Of a stretch of 62,033 nucleotides of DNA, positions 25,103 to 34,146 are shown piece by piece. The stretch is from Bacteroidales bacterium. Lineage in GTDB: Bacteria > Bacteroidota > Bacteroidia > Bacteroidales > UBA932. The stretch's first letter is position 1. Each line of letters opens with the position of its first letter. Made by a program: the position numbers and the translations under genes. Location of the stretch: the NCBI GenBank assembly GCA_022508605.1, contig JAFLUX010000006.1, positions 1 to 62,033 of the forward strand, written 5' to 3'. The notes below the pieces were generated by a model. That model did no database searches. It was not told the DNA's origin and saw nothing but the letters and a program-made list of their open reading frames with translations.

Positions 25103-25902
25103 CCGAACAGTTTGCGGTACAAGAGCCTGAGTTTCCAGACAAGCGACCACCGCGAGGCCTTGCGGAAAGAGCTTTGAAGACGCCTGTACTCCACTGTCTG
25201 CAAGGGGTCGCAGAAATAGCGGGCATACAGGGAGCGGTGCTTTTCCCACAATCTGCGCCTTATGTCCGTGAGCGCCTCATCCGTCACGCCGCGGTTGCGG
25301 GATCGGGGCCGGGTGCGGTAATGGAAACAGACATAGGGCAGCTGGAGCACCTTGGGATTGTCTTCCGCCTCCAGCAGGGTGAGCCAGAAGTCCCAGTCCT
25401 CGTATCCGTTCACGAATGCCGTATCGAATGGCACGGCCAAACGCTTCGGGAAGAAACAGCTTACATACAGGCAGTTGCGCGCGAGCATCGTCTCCATGGA
25501 GAACGGGGGCAGGTCCCATGAGCTCTGCATGCCGAATCTTTGCGCCTGGCCATAGACCAAGGTGAGTTCCGGATTGGCCTCAAGGGCTGCCACGGCATCT
25601 TCCATATACCGCTCAGACAGCAAATCGTCCGCATCGAGGAAAAGGATATAGCGTCCGCACGCGAGCGCGAGTCCGCGGTTGCGGGCAGAGGCCACACCGC
25701 GTTCCTCCGTCCACTCCTCCACACGGAAGCGGCGGTCTCCGGCGGCAAACTCCCGGGCCACGGCAAGGGAGTTGTCGGACGAGCCGTTGTCCACCACCAG
25801 GCACTCCCAGTCGGTGAAGGTCTGACAGGACACGCTCCTCAGCGTCTCCCCAAGATAAGCCCCCAGATTATAGGAGGTGACGATGACACTTACCTGCGGC
25901 AT
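25099..25902 (-). CDS. Glycosyltransferase family 2
   Basis: A 267-residue GT-A fold enzyme. It has V-S-V-I-V-T-S-Y-N-L, the nucleotide-sugar segment V-V-D-N-G-S-S-D-N-S, the A-R-N-R-G-L motif and the metal-binding F-L-D-A-D-D near residue 92, then the acceptor-side N-G-Y-E-D-W-D-F-W region. It transfers a sugar from a nucleotide donor to a growing glycan; the sugar is not predictable. It overlaps the upstream GT8-like gene by 13 nt and the pyrophosphatase by 4 nt. Confidence 0.9.
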   Translation of the reverse strand: MPQVSVIVTSYNLGAYLGETLRSVSCQTFTDWECLVVDNGSSDNSLAVAREFAAGDRRFRVEEWTEERGVASARNRGLALACGRYILFLDADDLLSERYMEDAVAALEANPELTLVYGQAQRFGMQSSWDLPPFSMETMLARNCLYVSCFFPKRLAVPFDTAFVNGYEDWDFWLTLLEAEDNPKVLQLPYVCFHYRTRPRSRNRGVTDEALTDIRRRLWEKHRSLYARYFCDPLQTVEYRRLQSSFRKASRWSLVWKLRLLYRKLFG

Positions 25903-26864
25903 ATATGATCTTTTACTTTCAACAAAAATTCGAGAAAGGACGCTCCCCCGGGGACATAGTGCCTGCGAAGCCAGCGGTAGCGCCGGGTACGGAAGAGGTA
26001 TACGTCGTCTCCCGCGAACACCTGGGTCAGCGGGGCATAACCGGCAAACGGGTCCTCCACCACTTCCCGTATCTCATCCGTGAGCGCACCTTGCGAGCGC
26101 ATGCGCAGCATGACTGACGCATCATTCAGCAGATACAATTTATCCTGGGGGCCGCTGCCCACATTGGTCACCATATAATGCAGGATGTAGGCATCCCGGA
26201 GATAGCGCACCCCGTTCTGCACCTCGCAGTTCCATGTGTCCGGAAGCCGGGAGAAAACACGGTCGGCCCCGGACTGCGCCATCGATGGCTGGTCCGGGCG
26301 TATGCCCTTCCCGTAACCCGCCATGTAGTTTTCACGCCACCGGCTGAAAAAACTTTCCGCAGCCGGAGTGTCCCGCACCAAAAGCACCCCTGAATTATAG
26401 TAGCAGCCATCGCCCGATGCGTCATAGCCGAGTTTTCCGCACATGTTCAGTGTGGCCTGGCGGTGCGGATGCAGGCTGAACGGGCAGTGAAGGTCCGCGG
26501 CGGCGGCAAGTTCGGCGGGGAAAGCGTCTATATCATCCAGAGGGCGGGCCACCACCGTATCCGCGTCGATGTACAGGAAATCGCCCTGCACATACTGCCG
26601 CATGCCGGTTTTCAGAAGACGGCTGCGCTGCATGGCCGGCATCCCCGGGTCCAGATCCACGGTACGCACCTCCGAAAACAGCCCCAGGAAGGCCTCCGAC
26701 AAAGGGTTGGAACGGGGCCAGCCTTCCGCCGTAACGCTGTCTGTCAGCAGGCTGAGGGAGGCATCCGGGTTGTGGCGGCGGCAGGAAAAGGCGCTTACGT
26801 ATGCCTGTTCCAAATAGACATCGTCCGGACCGCTGACAAGGACATACAGAATCTTTGTTTTCAT
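25890..26864 (-). CDS. Glycosyltransferase of the GT8-like group
   Basis: A 324-residue protein with an N-terminal nucleotide-sugar fold and a D-x-D motif in Y-I-D-A-D-T-V-V near residue 100. The later N-S-G-V-L-L-V and D-Q-P-S motifs are typical of GT8 retaining transferases. No signal or membrane segment. It overlaps both neighbours, so it belongs to the flippase-GT-GT-pyrophosphatase operon. Substrate unknown. Confidence 0.78.
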   Translation of the reverse strand: MKTKILYVLVSGPDDVYLEQAYVSAFSCRRHNPDASLSLLTDSVTAEGWPRSNPLSEAFLGLFSEVRTVDLDPGMPAMQRSRLLKTGMRQYVQGDFLYIDADTVVARPLDDIDAFPAELAAAADLHCPFSLHPHRQATLNMCGKLGYDASGDGCYYNSGVLLVRDTPAAESFFSRWRENYMAGYGKGIRPDQPSMAQSGADRVFSRLPDTWNCEVQNGVRYLRDAYILHYMVTNVGSGPQDKLYLLNDASVMLRMRSQGALTDEIREVVEDPFAGYAPLTQVFAGDDVYLFRTRRYRWLRRHYVPGGASFLEFLLKVKDHICRR

Positions 26865-28384
26865 CGACCTCTGAGTTTACTCGTTACAAAATCTTTCTCC
26901 CCCGGAGTAAGGCCAAAGCCCCAGATGGACGCCCCCATGACGACAAGGCCGGCGGCGGCGACAGGTATGAATCTCCACCACGACTCCGGCAGGCAGCGGG
27001 CAAGCGCCGCCACAGCTCCCAGCCCCAGAAGGGCAGGCACAAGGGCCGGCAGGAGGGCCTGACGCCAGTACTCCCCCGCAGGCAGGCCAGTATCGCGGCA
27101 GACCACCCGAAGCATCACCGCGCCCTTCAGTACATAGCCCCCGATGAAAACGGCATAGCCGCTCCATGCGGGAAGTCCGCGTACATAGGCGAGCCAGGCC
27201 AGCGGGAACACCACGGCGGCGGCAGCGCTCGTCAGCAGGTAATAACGTCGTATGCGGCCGTTGGCCTGCTCCAGCACATTGAGCACCGACGGCGTAAAGT
27301 CCACCACGAAGCACAGCAGGGTGAGCGAGGTGAACACGGCGGCCTCCGGCGGCACCTCTCCCAGCCACAGGCGCAGGATGGAGGCGGCATCGGTGAGGAA
27401 TGGCAGGGTCAGCACCCAGAGTATCCACATATAATACTTCGTGGCCTTGTACACCAAATCGAAGGCAAATGCCTTGTCGCCGCCCGCATAGGCCTTTGTC
27501 AGGGCCGGATTCATGGCAAGGGCGATATTGGTAGCGAACTGGCGCAGCACCTGCTCCACCTTGTCCGCCACTCCGCGCGCCGCATTCATGCCCACGCCGA
27601 AGAACAGGTTCATGAGCTGGTTCACGCCCTGGGTGTTGAGCATATATACGCCAGAGCCGACGAAGTTCCAGCCTGCGAATGCGCCGATTTCCTTTACCAG
27701 CGCCGCATCGCAGCGCGGGAGGGTCCGGCATTCGCGAAAATGGCGGCAGGAATAGAGTGCATAGGCGCCGCGCGAAATCAGGGCGGAAAGCACCAGCAGC
27801 CAGGCATAGACCGCAAGCCTGTCGGAAGACGACATGAAGACCAGCAGGGCCACGGCAAGTTTAAGTACGGCTTCCAGTATGGAAATCCCGGCATACGCAT
27901 CCATATGCTCGTGCGCGTTGATTGCCGCAGTATAGGGCAGGCTGAGCATGTTGAGCACCAGTACCAGCAGAGAGCTGTGCAATACCGCGCCGGCGGCCGC
28001 CATGCGTCCCGGAGGGATGTGCATCTTATTGTGCAGATACCACAGTCCGGCGCTTTCCGCCAGCAATGCCAGCAGCACGCAGAACGCCGCCATGATGAAA
28101 AGCGAGGTCCCGAAAGTGGCGCGCAGGCGTTCCGCATCCCCTTTCCCGAGAGCTACCGTTATGAAGCGGCTGATTGCCGCCGCAAGCGTGTTGGTCAGCA
28201 GCATGAAACCTGTGATGATGCCGCTTACCGCCCCGTACACCCCGTAGTCCGTCACTCCCAGGGAGCGCAGGATAATGCGGTAGGTAAACAGGCCGATAAT
28301 CATCATCACCAGCATACGGAAATACAGAAGAACCGTATTCCTTGCGATTCTTCTGCCGGATTCCGATATGCCTGTGCCGCTCAC
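26861..28384 (-). CDS. Polysaccharide/oligosaccharide flippase (Wzx-like, MOP superfamily)
   Basis: A 507-residue membrane protein with about 12-14 predicted segments and a conserved N-terminal region (L-R-S-L-G-V-T-D-Y-G-V-Y-G-A-V-S-G) of the Wzx/RfbX flippases that move lipid-linked sugar units to the periplasmic face. First gene of the glycan operon, with a promoter box 34 nt upstream. The operon encodes only two transferases, so it probably makes a short glycan or is part of a larger set elsewhere. Confidence 0.87.
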   Translation of the reverse strand: MSGTGISESGRRIARNTVLLYFRMLVMMIIGLFTYRIILRSLGVTDYGVYGAVSGIITGFMLLTNTLAAAISRFITVALGKGDAERLRATFGTSLFIMAAFCVLLALLAESAGLWYLHNKMHIPPGRMAAAGAVLHSSLLVLVLNMLSLPYTAAINAHEHMDAYAGISILEAVLKLAVALLVFMSSSDRLAVYAWLLVLSALISRGAYALYSCRHFRECRTLPRCDAALVKEIGAFAGWNFVGSGVYMLNTQGVNQLMNLFFGVGMNAARGVADKVEQVLRQFATNIALAMNPALTKAYAGGDKAFAFDLVYKATKYYMWILWVLTLPFLTDAASILRLWLGEVPPEAAVFTSLTLLCFVVDFTPSVLNVLEQANGRIRRYYLLTSAAAAVVFPLAWLAYVRGLPAWSGYAVFIGGYVLKGAVMLRVVCRDTGLPAGEYWRQALLPALVPALLGLGAVAALARCLPESWWRFIPVAAAGLVVMGASIWGFGLTPGEKDFVTSKLRGR

Positions 28385-28418
28385 TGACTTTTTCCGTCCC
28401 CGATGATGTTCGAATTTC

Positions 28419-28426
28419 CAAAGGTA
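28419..28426 (-). promoter_or_regulatory. -7 box (TACCTTTG) of the surface-glycan operon
   Basis: The minus strand reads TACCTTTG, 34 nt before the flippase ATG and directly after the dnaK terminator. Confidence 0.5.
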
Positions 28427-28428
28427 CG

Positions 28429-28484
28429 AAAAAAAAGAAAAAAGGAGGATGACCTCCGGATACCCGGACTTTCAGTCATCCTCC
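28429..28484 (-). terminator. Rho-independent terminator of dnaK
   Basis: A perfect 10-bp stem, GGAGGATGAC (28444-28453) with GTCATCCTCC (28475-28484), is followed on the minus strand by a T-rich tail (28429-28443). It lies 8 nt after the dnaK stop. Confidence 0.88.
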
Positions 28485-28492
28485 ATGTCGTC

Positions 28493-30394
28493 TTACTGCT
28501 CGTCAGGCTGGTCGCCGTAGTCAGGTCCGGGACCTCCCTGAGGGCCCTGCGGTCCCTGCGGCCCGCCCTGAGGGTTCTGCGGCCCTCCCTGTGCGGCCTT
28601 GGCCATATCCTCCGATGCGGCATGCCATGCGGCCTCGAGTTCGGAGTTGTAGCGGTCGATTGCGCCCAGGTCCTTGGCCTCCACGGCCTTCTTGAGTTCC
28701 GAGCAGGCATTCTCTATGGCCGCCTTCTTGTCGGCGGGGAGCTTGTCTCCGTACTCCTTGAGATTCTTTTCGGTCTGGAACACCATGGCATCGGCATTGT
28801 TCACCTTGTCCACGCGCTCCTTCTCCGCCTTGTCGGCCTCCTCATTGGCCTTGGCCTCGTCGCGCATGCGCTGGATTTCCTCCTCCGACAGACCGCTCGA
28901 AGCCTCTATGCGTATGCTCTGCTCCTTGCCAGTGGCCTTGTCCTTGGCGGACACGCTGAGGATGCCGTCTGCATTTATATCGAAGCTCACCTCAATCTGA
29001 GGTATGCCACGGGGAGCGGGAGCGATGCCGTCCAGGTGGAACACGCCTATCTGCTTGTTGTCCTTTGCCATGGGACGTTCTCCCTGAAGCACCCTTATCT
29101 CCACCGAAGGCTGGTTGTCGGCAGCCGTGCTGAACACCTGGCTCTTCTTCGCGGGAATAGTGGTATTGGACTCTATGAGCTTGGTCATCACTCCGCCGAG
29201 AGTCTCTATTCCGAGGCTCAGGGGCGTCACATCGAGCAGGAGCACATCTTTGACGTCTCCGGTGAGCACGCCGCCCTGGATAGCGGCGCCGATTGCCACC
29301 ACTTCGTCGGGATTGACGCTCTTGTTAGGCTCCTTGCCGAAAAATTCCTTCACGAGTTCCTGAACCTTGGGGATGCGGGTGGAACCGCCCACGAGCAGGA
29401 CTTCGTCGATTTGCGACGCACTCAGGCGTGCATCTTCGAGGGCCTTGCGGCAGGGTTCGATGCTGCGGCGGAAAAGGTCGTCGCACAGTGCCTCGAACTT
29501 GGCGCGGCTGAGGCTCTTCACAAGGTGCTTGGGCATGCCGTCGACCGCCGTGATATAAGGCAGGTTGATTTCCGCGCTTGCAGCATTGGAAAGCTCGATT
29601 TTCGCCTTCTCTGCCGCTTCCTTGAGGCGCTGGAGGGCCATGGGATCCTTCTTCAGGTCCATGCCGCCGTTCTCGGATGCGAACTCTCCTGCGAGCCAGT
29701 CGATGATGGCCTGGTCGAAGTCGTCGCCGCCCAGGTGGGTGTCACCGTTGGTGGAGCGGACTTCGAACACGCCGTCGCCCAGTTCGAGGATGGAGATATC
29801 GAATGTACCGCCGCCGAGGTCGTACACGGCCACCTTCATGTTCTTGTTCTTCTTGTCAAGACCGTAAGCAAGGGCCGCTGCCGTAGGCTCGTTGATGATG
29901 CGCTTCACATCCAGGCCCGCAATCTTGCCCGCTTCCTTCGTGGCCTGACGCTGGCTGTCGGAGAAATATGCCGGCACGGTGATGACGGCCTCCGTGACAG
30001 GCTGGCGCAGGTAGTCCTCCGCGGTCTTCTTCATCTTCTGAAGTATGATTGCGGAAATTTCCTGAGGGCTGTAGAGACGTCCGTCGATGTCCACCCTAGG
30101 AGTATTGTTGTCACCCTTGCTCACCTTGTAAGGCACGCGGGAAACTTCCGTACTCACCTGGTCATAGGTCTCTCCCATGAAGCGCTTGATGGAGAAAATA
30201 GTATTGTTGGGGTTGGTAATGGCCTGACGCTTCGCAGGCGCTCCCACCTTGCGCTCTCCCCCGTCGGTGAAAGCTACGATGGACGGAGTGGTGCGGGCAC
30301 CCTCGTCATTGATGATAACTGTAGGCTGGTTGCCTTCCATGACGGCTACGCACGAATTGGTGGTGCCGAGGTCGATTCCGATAATTTTTCCCAT
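28493..30394 (-). CDS. dnaK: Chaperone DnaK (Hsp70)
   Basis: A 633-residue Hsp70: ATPase domain with [17 protein letters not shown] and G-G-S-T-R-I-P motifs, then the substrate-binding domain and a Gly/Pro/Gln-rich C-terminal tail ending D-Q-P-D-E-Q. It folds proteins with DnaJ and GrpE, neither of which is in the window. The start is the ATG of [10 protein letters not shown]; an open frame 14 codons longer is unlikely. No CIRCE element is seen upstream; a 13-bp palindrome lies at 30485-30497. Confidence 0.97.
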   Translation of the reverse strand: MGKIIGIDLGTTNSCVAVMEGNQPTVIINDEGARTTPSIVAFTDGGERKVGAPAKRQAITNPNNTIFSIKRFMGETYDQVSTEVSRVPYKVSKGDNNTPRVDIDGRLYSPQEISAIILQKMKKTAEDYLRQPVTEAVITVPAYFSDSQRQATKEAGKIAGLDVKRIINEPTAAALAYGLDKKNKNMKVAVYDLGGGTFDISILELGDGVFEVRSTNGDTHLGGDDFDQAIIDWLAGEFASENGGMDLKKDPMALQRLKEAAEKAKIELSNAASAEINLPYITAVDGMPKHLVKSLSRAKFEALCDDLFRRSIEPCRKALEDARLSASQIDEVLLVGGSTRIPKVQELVKEFFGKEPNKSVNPDEVVAIGAAIQGGVLTGDVKDVLLLDVTPLSLGIETLGGVMTKLIESNTTIPAKKSQVFSTAADNQPSVEIRVLQGERPMAKDNKQIGVFHLDGIAPAPRGIPQIEVSFDINADGILSVSAKDKATGKEQSIRIEASSGLSEEEIQRMRDEAKANEEADKAEKERVDKVNNADAMVFQTEKNLKEYGDKLPADKKAAIENACSELKKAVEAKDLGAIDRYNSELEAAWHAASEDMAKAAQGGPQNPQGGPQGPQGPQGGPGPDYGDQPDEQ

Positions 30395-30484
30395 ATTCTT
30401 AATTCCTTTTTTATGTTCTTTATTCTGTCCCGCCATCGGGACTCGCGAGGGTAATCATCAAATCTTTTGCCAATCCCGCAATGC

Positions 30485-30497
30485 TGACAAATTGTCA
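30485..30497. promoter_or_regulatory. Perfect 13-bp palindrome between dnaK and rluA
   Basis: TGACAAATTGTCA is symmetric around a central A, about 90 nt upstream of the dnaK start and 32 nt upstream of the pseudouridine synthase start. A regulator site or part of a dnaK promoter is possible. Confidence 0.4.
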
Positions 30498-30516
30498 AAA
30501 AGTGTTTTTTATTGCG

Positions 30517-30524
30517 TATCTTTG
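30517..30524 (+). promoter_or_regulatory. -7 box (TATCTTTG) of the RluA-like gene
   Basis: TATCTTTG ends 4 nt before the ATG at 30529; a TTG lies 22 nt upstream at 30492-30494. Confidence 0.55.
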
Positions 30525-30528
30525 CGCC

Positions 30529-31230
30529 ATGTTTTACAGAGAACTGAGCAGGAGCGAGTTTGCGGACCTGTCATCACGGATACTCTACGAAGACAACCAC
30601 CTGCTGGTGGTCAACAAGAGGGCCGGAGAGATAATACAGGGAGACAAGACAGGGGATGAGTGCATCGCCGATGCCTTCAAGGCATTCATAGCGCAAAGGG
30701 ACGGCAAGCCGGGGCAGGTATTCCTCGGCATCCCGCACCGTCTCGACAGGCCTGTCGCAGGCATCTGCGTACTCGCCAAGACCAGCAAGGCGCTCGGCAG
30801 GCTCGGAGAGATGTTCCGTAACTCCGAGGTCAGCAAAATATACTGGGCCCTGTGCTGCAGCAGGCCTGAGCCGCCTGAAGGCTACCTGGAAAACTGGCTG
30901 ACAAGGAACGAAAGCCGGAACAAGTCTTATGTGAGCGCGGAGGGGCGCGGAGCGAAACTCGCAAGGCTCAAATACCGCCTTGTGGGAAGCACGAAGCGCT
31001 ACTATCTCGTGGAAGTGGAACTCCTGACAGGGCGTCACCACCAGATACGCTGCCAGCTTGGCAACATAGGATGTCCGATTAAGGGAGACCTGAAATACGG
31101 GGCGCCCCGCTCCAATCCGGACGGAAGCATATCCCTGCTCGCAAGGGAAATACGCTTCGTACACCCGGTTAAGCGTGAGCCCCTGGACATAATCGCTCCC
31201 CTGCCCGAATCCTGGCCGCCGCTGGACTAA
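30529..31230 (+). CDS. RluA-family pseudouridine synthase
   Basis: A 233-residue RNA pseudouridine synthase. The catalytic Asp lies in H-R-L-D-R-P-V-A-G, and the K-x-Y segment (S-K-I-Y-W-A-L) and H-H-Q-I-R-C-Q-L motif follow. No N-terminal S4 domain is present. It isomerises uridine to pseudouridine in rRNA or tRNA; the target cannot be assigned. The start at MFYRELS fits the promoter at 30517-30524; an in-frame ATG at 30481 lies upstream of it. The 3' end overlaps the convergent AraC gene by 4 nt. Confidence 0.92.
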   Translation: MFYRELSRSEFADLSSRILYEDNHLLVVNKRAGEIIQGDKTGDECIADAFKAFIAQRDGKPGQVFLGIPHRLDRPVAGICVLAKTSKALGRLGEMFRNSEVSKIYWALCCSRPEPPEGYLENWLTRNESRNKSYVSAEGRGAKLARLKYRLVGSTKRYYLVEVELLTGRHHQIRCQLGNIGCPIKGDLKYGAPRSNPDGSISLLAREIRFVHPVKREPLDIIAPLPESWPPLD

Positions 31231-32186
31231 ATGCAGGTTTTCAGCCCCCTCGCATATTCGCTCGGCGTGGTATGTTCGTTCAGCTTGAATGCCATGTTGA
31301 ACGACACTACCGTATGGAAGCCGCTCATCATGGCCACCTCGTTCATCCTCAGGTCGTGGTCTTTCTTCATGAGCTCCACGGCATATTTTATCCTGTAGTA
31401 GTTGACCAGCTGATTGAAATTGCGTCCGGAGTGGAAATTTATTGCCTTCGAAAGGTACAGACGGTTGGTGCCTGCCATCCTGGCAAGCTCATCAGCAGAA
31501 AAACCGTCCCGCAGATACGGCCGCTTCGTTTCCATAATCTTCACCACTTCATTGAAAAGCACGGCCGAGCGGGTGTCCGAGTCCACATACTGCACGGGCA
31601 TGCGGTATCCGGCCGAACGCTGTCCCTGCTTTATCAGTTCCTCTTTCTTCGCGCCTATGAACAGGGTGCTGCGCCTCAGGACTCTGACGTACTGCAATGC
31701 GTAGAACGCAGGGAGGACTATGCACATGCACGATAGGGCGGCCATGTTTCCGTCCGCGGCGCACAGCAGAAGGCCTGTGAACATAAAGGCCGACATGTGC
31801 AGGAGTCCGAGGTGTTCGAGTGTCCACGGCCACAGGGAGGATATGAGAAAAAGCTGCGGGATGTCCCTGAAACGCTTCACGCACCTGTATACGCCGAATG
31901 CGAGAAGCAGCGCGGAGCCGGTGCATATGAAGGCGCTTGCGGGAGCGGCGAAGCACTTCAGGACGGCAGCTGCGCCCAGGGCTGCCACCGTCGCGACGGC
32001 CGACGGCAGCAGAGGGGCGTCACATGAGGGATACAGCAGCAGTATGAGCAAAGACCACCAAACGGAGAGGGCGAAAGACTCCGCCCCGGAGGCGCCGGAC
32101 AGAAAGATGTCCGACAGGTACATGAGCGGGGCGGATGCCAGAGAGACGACCCGCAACAGCCTGTGACTGGCGATTTTAGTTTTCAT
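31227..32186 (-). CDS. Membrane-anchored AraC-family regulator
   Basis: A 319-residue protein. The first ~170 residues contain about five or six hydrophobic segments, and the last ~100 residues are an AraC-type double helix-turn-helix (F-S-A-D-E-L-A-R-M-A-G-T-N-R-L-Y-L-S-K-A and the F-x-x-x-F-x-x-x-x-x-x-T-P-S-E-Y consensus). It is a one-component regulator that may sense a membrane or periplasmic signal directly. No target gene is obvious. The start is the ATG at 32186; the frame upstream to 32207 overlaps the promoter and opens only with TTG. Confidence 0.85.
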   Translation of the reverse strand: MKTKIASHRLLRVVSLASAPLMYLSDIFLSGASGAESFALSVWWSLLILLLYPSCDAPLLPSAVATVAALGAAAVLKCFAAPASAFICTGSALLLAFGVYRCVKRFRDIPQLFLISSLWPWTLEHLGLLHMSAFMFTGLLLCAADGNMAALSCMCIVLPAFYALQYVRVLRRSTLFIGAKKEELIKQGQRSAGYRMPVQYVDSDTRSAVLFNEVVKIMETKRPYLRDGFSADELARMAGTNRLYLSKAINFHSGRNFNQLVNYYRIKYAVELMKKDHDLRMNEVAMMSGFHTVVSFNMAFKLNEHTTPSEYARGLKTCI

Positions 32187-32194
32187 ATCGGAGT

Positions 32195-32212
32195 CAAATA
32201 TATCCAAAGATA
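32195..32212 (-). promoter_or_regulatory. Two tandem -7 boxes upstream of the AraC-type gene
   Basis: The minus strand carries TATATTTG (32195-32202) and TATCTTTG (32205-32212). The nearer one ends 8 nt before the ATG at 32186. Confidence 0.5.
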
Positions 32213-32241
32213 CCGACTCCGCAGTGGTATTGGAGGGGGTT

Positions 32242-32266
32242 AAATCGGGAATTTTCCGATTTTTTT
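32242..32266 (+). terminator. Hairpin with T-run, possible terminator
   Basis: AAATCGG (32242-32248) pairs with CCGATTT (32256-32262) and is followed by T residues on the plus strand. No plus-strand gene reads into it directly, so it may only end stray transcription. Confidence 0.35.
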
Positions 32267-32297
32267 ATGAAAGAAAAATTTTATCTATAGAAAAAAA

Positions 32298-33236
32298 TTA
32301 TTTAACCTTCTCCTTGATTTCGTCAAAGCCCTTTCCATACACTCCCGTCACATAGGACACAGACAGAAATGCCTCGGGATCCACCTTCTTGATCATCTTC
32401 AGCAGAAATCCCAAATCCGATTTTCTTGTAATCACCATGATTACCTCGGTGCTGGCCTTGGTATACCAGCCCTTGCCGTCCAGCACCGTGACTCCCCTCT
32501 TCAAATCGTTGGTAATCATGTCGGCTATGGCCTCATGCTTTCTGGAAAGTATGAAAAGCTGAACCGACTGGCGGGAGCCGGAAAGATACAGGTCTATGAC
32601 GGTGCTGTTGACCATGACGAGGATGAAACCGTATATGACGGTGGTGAATTTCTCCGTCCAGGGAAGCAGGGTGCCGTCGGACGCATACGAAGGCACGAGG
32701 AAGGACGAGAGTATGATTACAACATCCATCCACAATATCATGCGCCCCGGTGAGACATTGCGGTATTTGTTGACTATCAGGGCGATGATGTCCGTGCCAC
32801 CGGTACTCCCACCCTGCGACATGGTCATGCCTATGCCGACTCCGACCATTATGCCGCCCATTATCGTACTCATGAGCTTGCCGTTGTCCACGGCCAGAGC
32901 CTGCGTGATTTCGGCAGGTATGAGCCCCTGCAGCATATTCAGTCCTACGGATGCAATGATGACCGCGAATACCGTCTTTCCCCCGAAACTCTTTCCCAGC
33001 ACGAAGAGCGCCGCGACCAGCAGGATGGAGTTGACGAGAAAATAAGTGGTGCCTATCTTTACGAATCCCCTGGTGGCGTACTGGACTATGGCGGCGACAC
33101 CCGACACGCCGCCCCCCACGAGATTGTTCGGTACAAGAAAGAGACTCCAGCCCGTGACATACAGGATTATCCCGAGGGCTATCAGAGAATATTCCTTGAT
33201 GACGGTCAAAACCGGCTGTTTAGTGTTTATCGACAT
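32298..33236 (-). CDS. YitT-family membrane protein (first of two tandem copies)
   Basis: A 312-residue protein with about five N-terminal membrane segments (the conserved V-P-N-N-L-V-G-G-G-V-S-G and [12 protein letters not shown] motifs) and a C-terminal DUF2179 domain (residues ~220-312). Function unknown. It overlaps the second, related gene by 17 nt. Last gene of the leuS operon. Confidence 0.88.
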   Translation of the reverse strand: MSINTKQPVLTVIKEYSLIALGIILYVTGWSLFLVPNNLVGGGVSGVAAIVQYATRGFVKIGTTYFLVNSILLVAALFVLGKSFGGKTVFAVIIASVGLNMLQGLIPAEITQALAVDNGKLMSTIMGGIMVGVGIGMTMSQGGSTGGTDIIALIVNKYRNVSPGRMILWMDVVIILSSFLVPSYASDGTLLPWTEKFTTVIYGFILVMVNSTVIDLYLSGSRQSVQLFILSRKHEAIADMITNDLKRGVTVLDGKGWYTKASTEVIMVITRKSDLGFLLKMIKKVDPEAFLSVSYVTGVYGKGFDEIKEKVK

Positions 33237-34146
33237 ATTTTTTCTTGGTTTTCAGGCCGGCCTTGATTTCATCGAAGCCTTCGCCGTAAACATTGTTCGT
33301 TGGAGATACTGACATGAATGCCCTCGGGTCTATGCTTTTGATGACCTTGGACAATTCCGGAAATTCCTTTTGGCTGATGAGTATGAGCAGCACGTCCTTC
33401 TCCTGCTTGGTATACCAGCCGAGAGAACGGAGGACTGTTACCCCCCTGGACATGGTGTCGGTGATATAATCGGCGATTTCGGAATACTTTTCCGAGAACA
33501 CCATCAACTGGTAGGAGGACTTCTTGCCTCCCACCACAAAGTCTATTATCAGCGAGAATGCCACTATTTCGACGAGTCCGTAGCAAGTATCCGAGAAGGT
33601 CTTGTCCGGAAGGAAAAGGAGCAGGGCGATGACCAGAAGGTCGGAGAGGAAGAATATGGTGCTCAGCGACACGGGCCAGTACTTGTTGACCATGAGGGCG
33701 ATGATGTCCGTGCCCCCGGTGCTCCCTGAGTTTCGGAGCACCAAGCCTATGCCCACGGCCTCGGCAGTACCCGCCAGTATGGGTATTAGTATGGTCTCCT
33801 TGACGTAGAAGAACTCCCCGGGGACGCTGTGCAGCGCCTCGCATCCGGAAAGAAATTCCATGGCGAAGGTGGACACGACTATGCAATAGATTGTACGGAA
33901 ACCGAATCCTATGCCCATGGCCAGCACGGCGATTACAATCAGCGCAGCATTGATGCCCACATAGGTGTACTGCGCCGGGACAAGACCTCCAGTGGCATAC
34001 TGTATCACCGTGCTAAGGCCCATCAGCCCGCCCGCCGACATGCCGTTGGGAATCATGAAACACTCCCAGCTGAAGGCGAATATGAAGCAGGCCGCAGTCA
34101 GCGCCAGATACTCCCAGAGGACTTTGAGTACTTTCCGGCTCATCAC
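33220..34146 (-). CDS. YitT-family membrane protein (second of two tandem copies)
   Basis: A 308-residue paralogue of the preceding protein, with [13 protein letters not shown] and [16 protein letters not shown] and a C-terminal DUF2179 domain. It overlaps the leuS stop by 4 nt. The tandem pair probably arose by duplication; the copies have diverged clearly in their membrane regions but keep both signatures. Confidence 0.88.
   Translation of the reverse strand: MMSRKVLKVLWEYLALTAACFIFAFSWECFMIPNGMSAGGLMGLSTVIQYATGGLVPAQYTYVGINAALIVIAVLAMGIGFGFRTIYCIVVSTFAMEFLSGCEALHSVPGEFFYVKETILIPILAGTAEAVGIGLVLRNSGSTGGTDIIALMVNKYWPVSLSTIFFLSDLLVIALLLFLPDKTFSDTCYGLVEIVAFSLIIDFVVGGKKSSYQLMVFSEKYSEIADYITDTMSRGVTVLRSLGWYTKQEKDVLLILISQKEFPELSKVIKSIDPRAFMSVSPTNNVYGEGFDEIKAGLKTKKKYVDKH

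Noticed and set aside
28403..30454. 683-codon open frame on the plus strand opposite dnaK
   Set aside because: Antisense shadow of dnaK in GC-rich DNA; no recognisable domain. Similar long frames opposite gyrA (40715-42772) and rpsA (17290-18837) were rejected for the same reason.
30395..30528. CIRCE element upstream of dnaK
   Set aside because: No TTAGCACTC-N9-GAGTGCTAA-like sequence is present.
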